Source: Planococcus antarcticus DSM 14505
GTDB lineage: Bacteria; Bacillota; Bacilli; Bacillales_A; Planococcaceae
Assembly (NCBI RefSeq): GCF_001687565.2
Contig: NZ_CP016534.2
Span: 3,538,501 to 3,602,500 of the forward strand
Direction: 5' to 3'
Length of the DNA: 64,000 bases
Shown: piece by piece, positions 62,412 through 64,000 of the stretch
How positions within the stretch are numbered: the first letter of the stretch is position 1
Layout of the letters: every line of letters starts with the position of its first letter
Position numbers and translations under genes: made by a program
Notes under the pieces: model-generated
Databases searched by the model: none
What the model was told of the DNA's origin: nothing
The model's input: only the letters and a program-made list of their open reading frames with translations

Positions 62412-63085
62412 TCTTCACCTGTTAATTCTTGATCAATTAGGGCTTTTATGGCTTCATAATCGAATGGATCTTCTAATTGCTTACCGTTGACCACGATAGT
62501 AGGCGTTTGCGCCACTCCGGCTTCTTCCACCAGGGCTTCGTCGATTTCAACCTCTTCCATTGTCGTTTGCTGTTCCATATCGGATTCCAGTTTCCCCTGA
62601 TCAATGCTTGGAAATTCAGCTGCCACTTCAAGAACTTTTTCCGGAGTGACCCAAGCTGCATCATGGTTTTGTTCGGGCTGTGCGGCAAATAAGGCTTTAT
62701 GGAAATCCCAATACGCTTCCGGACTTTGCTGATAAACGGACTCTGCCGCTAACGAAGCCAACGTGGATTCATCTCCATGGAAGAGGACGTTAATATAGGA
62801 AAACTTCACATCTCCTGTATCGACGTAATCTTCCACTAATTGCGGATAAACCGTTTCTCCCAACGCCTTACAAGACGGGCATTTGAAGTCCCCGAATTCA
62901 ACGACCGTTACCGGGGCTTCTTCTTCACCTAGAGTCGGCTGTCCACTGACGTCGATTTGTGCTGTTTCCACTGCCGGTGTTTCCTGTTGATTCGTCAAAA
63001 TCACGATGGCGGCCAAAATCACTACGACTAAAGTGGTCAGAAGAACCACAAACTTCATCCCTGATTTGTTGTTTTTATTATTCAT
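62408..63085 (-). CDS. bdbD: thiol-disulfide oxidoreductase BdbD (DsbA-like)
   Basis: 225 residues. N-terminal membrane anchor (KFVVLLTTLVVVILAAIVIL), thioredoxin fold with active site FGDFKCPSCKAL (CPSC) and the cis-Pro loop VAQTPTIVVNG. Introduces disulfides into exported proteins. GAGGG ribosome site. The pair is often found beside cad genes in Bacillales, as here. Confidence 0.92.
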   Translation of the reverse strand: MNNKNNKSGMKFVVLLTTLVVVILAAIVILTNQQETPAVETAQIDVSGQPTLGEEEAPVTVVEFGDFKCPSCKALGETVYPQLVEDYVDTGDVKFSYINVLFHGDESTLASLAAESVYQQSPEAYWDFHKALFAAQPEQNHDAAWVTPEKVLEVAAEFPSIDQGKLESDMEQQTTMEEVEIDEALVEEAGVAQTPTIVVNGKQLEDPFDYEAIKALIDQELTGEE

Positions 63086-63169
63086 AAGAACCCTCTTTCT
63101 TGTATTGGTTTTATTTTAAAAGTAAATTCATGACCCCTTTATTTTAACAACCAGTTTAAACATTAACAC

Positions 63170-63217
63170 ATTCATTTGAATATAAGAATTGACAACTTTT
63201 TGAATTCTCCCTACACT
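63170..63217 (+). promoter_or_regulatory. cadC promoter with probable CadC operator
   Basis: -35 TTGACA at 63189, 17-bp spacer, -10 TACACT at 63212. The palindrome ATTCATTTGAAT (63170-63181) just upstream resembles the core of CadC/ArsR operators. Confidence 0.65.
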
Positions 63218-63253
63218 AAGCTTAATCAACAAATTCGTGAAAGAGGTGAGAAT

Positions 63254-63625
63254 ATGATCGAAGTTGAATCGACCAAGAAAATGGATACGTGCCAGACATT
63301 TTGTTACGACGAAGAAGTGGTAGAGAGAGTACAGCCTAAACTTGAAAATATGAATGGAGTAGAATTGATTTTTAAAGCACTGTCCGATGCCACCCGTCTA
63401 AAGGTTGCCTATGCTTTAACGTTGGAAGAAGAACTCTGTGTGTGTGATGTTGCCAATATTTTAAACACCACGACAGCTACTGCTTCTCATCATCTGCGGT
63501 ATTTACGGAATATGGGACTAGCAAAGTATGAAAAACGAGGAAAACTGGTGTTTTACTCCTTGCCAGATAATCATATCCGTAAGTTGGTGCAATTAGCAGC
63601 AGAACCTAACGTTGAGGTCCGGTAA
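63254..63625 (+). CDS. cadC: CadC-type metal-sensing ArsR-family repressor
   Basis: 123 residues. N-terminal cysteines in MDTCQTFCYDEE and the pair in ELCVCDVA correspond to the CadC Cd/Pb/Bi site (C7, C11, C58, C60); the HTH is ILNTTTATASHHLRYLRNMG and the wing KRGKLVFYSL. It represses cad genes and is released by Cd2+, Pb2+ or Zn2+. Start ATG 63254 has AGAGGTGAG upstream; an earlier ATG at 63176 lies before the promoter and is rejected. Convergent with the CadA gene. Confidence 0.9.
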   Translation: MIEVESTKKMDTCQTFCYDEEVVERVQPKLENMNGVELIFKALSDATRLKVAYALTLEEELCVCDVANILNTTTATASHHLRYLRNMGLAKYEKRGKLVFYSLPDNHIRKLVQLAAEPNVEVR

Positions 63626-63663
63626 AAAAGGATTCTTATTTTGTGGAAGCTCCTACAAACAGC

Positions 63664-63697
63664 AAAAAGCCTTTTCTTAAATCGAAAAGGCTTTTTA
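63664..63697. terminator. bidirectional terminator between cadC and cadA
   Basis: AAAAAGCCTTTTC / GAAAAGGCTTTTT with a 7-base loop. Confidence 0.88.
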
Positions 63698-63815
63698 TTG
63701 TTTATTTATTACAGGTACATTTCCAATAGCCGCCAAACTGTACTTCTTTTCTGTCACTCTTGATTTCCTTTACCGATTAGTTAAATACGATGCTTCAGTA
63801 AAAGAGAATCTGCAA

Positions 63816-64000
63816 TTACTTTTGTCTAAGTAATCTCATGCTATTGAGTATGACCAACAGGGCAGCACCCGTATCGGCCAAAACAGCCATCCATAAGGTT
63901 AAAAGCCCTGGGAAAATTAAAAGCAAAGCAACAACTTTCGTCAGGAGAGAAAACCAGACGTTCTGTTTGATGATTGTTAATGCTTTTCTGCTTAATTTAA
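63816..64000 (-). CDS. cadA: CadA/ZntA-type P1B ATPase, C-terminal end
   Basis: The minus-strand frame is open to the right edge and gives the last 61 residues: [18 protein letters not shown]...[20 protein letters not shown] then RLLRQK. This is the conserved end of heavy-metal-exporting P-type ATPases (the final two helices with MAVLADTGA). The catalytic domains lie beyond the window. Expected to export Cd2+/Zn2+ and to be regulated with the neighbouring CadC. Confidence 0.9.
   Translation of the reverse strand, partial: KLSRKALTIIKQNVWFSLLTKVVALLLIFPGLLTLWMAVLADTGAALLVILNSMRLLRQK

Noticed and set aside
1..64000. CRISPR arrays, rRNA and tRNA genes
   Set aside because: No regularly spaced repeats with unique spacers and no tRNA or rRNA-like sequence were noticed. 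The dispersed X1 and X2 sites are separated by genes, not spacers.

Overview
The window looks like an accessory-rich stretch of a low-to-moderate GC Gram-positive genome of the order Bacillales. My best guess is Planococcaceae (Planococcus-like). Reasons: AGGAGG-type ribosome binding sites, Bacillus-type Zur and Fur boxes, staphylococcal/bacillar siderophore and CadC families, and dif-like sites whose arms closely match the Bacillus subtilis dif arms. I cannot tell chromosome from plasmid.

Layout. 0-2.3 kb: 3' end of an M23 peptidase, a decayed MazEF-type pair and other remnants. 2.3-6 kb: a five-PAS GGDEF protein, a CPCC-type small protein and an IS3 remnant. 6-18 kb: a zinc-starvation (Zur) island with a decayed COG0523 metallochaperone, FolE2, an MBL hydrolase, a Zur-box-driven dCTP deaminase, an operon of intact COG0523 GTPase, CzcO-like flavoprotein and short FeoB-like transporter, then a His-rich ZnuA-type binding protein and a second flavoprotein. 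An IS (10.0-11.4 kb) interrupts the island. 18-23.5 kb: two NmrA-type SDR genes, a MITE, an IS30 remnant, a XerS-like tyrosine recombinase, and a Fic gene bracketed by inverted 34-bp palindromes. 23.4-35.5 kb: iron acquisition, with a Fur-controlled NIS siderophore operon (two IucA/IucC synthetases, MFS exporter, SbnH-like decarboxylase) and a Fur-controlled FecCDE-type importer with FhuF-like reductase and lipoprotein receptor.

35.5-62 kb: a patchwork of single genes and gene pairs (kinases, NUDIX, GNAT, alpha/beta hydrolase, nucleotidyltransferase, DinB, aminoglycoside-type phosphotransferase, MarR, DUF4275, SRPBCC and bacteriocin-like genes) with IS110, IS630 and IS3 elements and a c-di-GMP cluster. 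It is divided by two families of short palindromic sites. Family X1 has 11 copies in the window, all in one orientation. It is an 11-6-11 (28-bp) site whose arms match the B. subtilis dif arms at up to 19 of 22 positions while the central hexamer varies. Several copies carry an attached hairpin with compensatory changes. Family X2 has six copies of a 32-bp palindrome; five of them bound four consecutive modules that carry bacteriocin-like and small membrane (possible immunity) genes plus a toxin-antitoxin pair. A GNAT/hydrolase gene pair is present twice, each copy bounded by X1 sites. I read this as an array of Xer-site-bounded cassettes, analogous to the p-dif modules known from Acinetobacter plasmids. 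That reading is inference.

62-64 kb: a BdbC/BdbD thiol-oxidase pair, CadC regulator and the C-terminus of a CadA-type P-ATPase. Metal homeostasis (Zn, Fe, Cd) is the theme of the stable gene blocks; mobile cassettes fill the rest.
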